Of a DNA stretch of 5,541 bases, positions 5,137 to 5,541 are shown in pieces. Every line of letters begins with the position of its first letter. Within the stretch, counting starts at the first letter, position 1. Below the pieces are notes generated by a model, which saw nothing but the letters and a program-made list of their open reading frames with translations, made no database searches and was not told the origin of the DNA. The stretch comes from CAZDGK01 sp964505035 (GTDB lineage: Bacteria; Patescibacteriota; Saccharimonadia; UBA4664). The stretch spans positions 1 to 5,541 of the forward strand of contig CAZDGK010000059.1 in the NCBI GenBank assembly GCA_964505035.1, written 5' to 3'. Position numbers and translations under genes: made by a program.

Positions 5137-5541
5137 CCGCTGACGGTCGATCTGGACCTGCAGCGCCCGGCCTCGCAGATTGGTCCGGTCTACCGTCAGA
5201 GCCTGAATGGCGTCCGCCCGCGCCTCCACCAGATCACCCTTGGCCAGAGCCACATTGCCAACCACTGCCCACAAATTACCCACAAACACTGGCACCGACG
5301 GGTCTACCCAGCGGTTCGAGATCACCGAGATCGGATACTGCGCGAGCATTGCCCGCGCCACGGCCACCGCATCCTCTGGCCGGTTCATCCGCAGGTACAC
5401 ATTGGACAAATCCCAGGCGTAATCCGGGTGGTTGTACGGATCAAGCCGCAGGGCCTCGCGCAAAGCCGCTTCCGCTCCGGGCAGGTCGTTTTGCAGCGCC
5501 AACACTCGCGCCTCAATCTGCCGGTGCTGCGAGTCGGTCGG
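5134..5541 (-). CDS. TPR-repeat protein, C-terminal part (5' end outside window)
   Basis: The frame is open to the right edge, so the gene starts beyond the window and the GTG at 5505 is not its start. The visible 135 residues form about three tetratricopeptide units. They lie near 9-40 (AEAALREALRLDPYN in its second helix), 41-72 (YAWDLSNVYLRMNRPEDAV) and 89-121 (NVALAKGDLVEARADAIQAL). A less regular linker rich in Val, Pro and Trp separates the last two. TPR units are protein-interaction scaffolds. No membrane segment is visible here. In some bacteria C-terminal TPRs follow a membrane O-antigen ligase or polymerase domain, which would suit a position before uppP, but the N-terminal part needed to tell is not in view. 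It ends with TAG 24 nt before uppP and is in the same reading frame as uppP, so it probably belongs to the same operon. Confidence 0.85.
   Translation of the reverse strand, partial: PTDSQHRQIEARVLALQNDLPGAEAALREALRLDPYNHPDYAWDLSNVYLRMNRPEDAVAVARAMLAQYPISVISNRWVDPSVPVFVGNLWAVVGNVALAKGDLVEARADAIQALTVDRTNLRGRALQVQIDRQR

Overview
The window looks like chromosomal DNA from a GC-rich bacterium. It holds the 3' end of a tRNA-Arg gene, a short accessory-looking stretch with two unrecognised genes facing each other, and a tightly packed six-gene minus-strand operon running from the right edge to about 1.1 kb. The 208-residue nucleoside diphosphate kinase with two insertions, the single-length M16 peptidase, the duplicated DedA gene and the strict gene packing would fit a Patescibacteria/CPR-type genome or another environmental lineage. 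This placement is an inference of low to moderate strength. TGA and TAA both act as stops at good gene ends, so there is no sign of UGA recoding.

Left part (1-1175). tRNA-Arg(CCU) ends at 54 with an encoded CCA. A near-consensus plus-strand promoter (62-90) follows, with a palindrome across its -10 box. A leader with two hairpins then leads to a 184-aa unrecognised membrane protein (145-699), closed by a very strong intrinsic terminator (718-755). Facing it on the minus strand is a 69-aa helical protein (841-1050). It has its own near-consensus promoter (1096-1124), a leader hairpin and a terminator (773-809). These two convergent units fill the space between the tRNA and the operon and may be an inserted cassette. 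No flanking attachment repeat is visible.

Right part (1176-5541, all minus strand). In transcription order it holds a TPR protein (5' end outside the window), uppP, two adjacent DedA-family membrane proteins, an M16 zinc peptidase and ndk, then a terminator (1123-1145). Junctions are extremely tight: 24 nt, then stop-start abutment twice, then ATGA overlaps twice. UppP makes undecaprenyl phosphate on the outer membrane face, and members of the DedA family are known to return this lipid carrier to the inner face. The core of the operon therefore reads as a lipid-carrier recycling cassette for envelope polymer synthesis. The M16 peptidase and NDK are joined to it by translational coupling and have stronger Shine-Dalgarno sites.

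The main points to re-examine are four. The TPR, uppP, dedA and dedA genes all lie in one reading frame, interrupted only by TAG codons. The second DedA copy has lost both arginines of the family's R-x-x-P-x-x-R motif, while the first keeps them. The NDK has two insertions and a Gly where a substrate-contacting Arg is expected. The tRNA-proximal gene has an operator-like promoter and structured leader.
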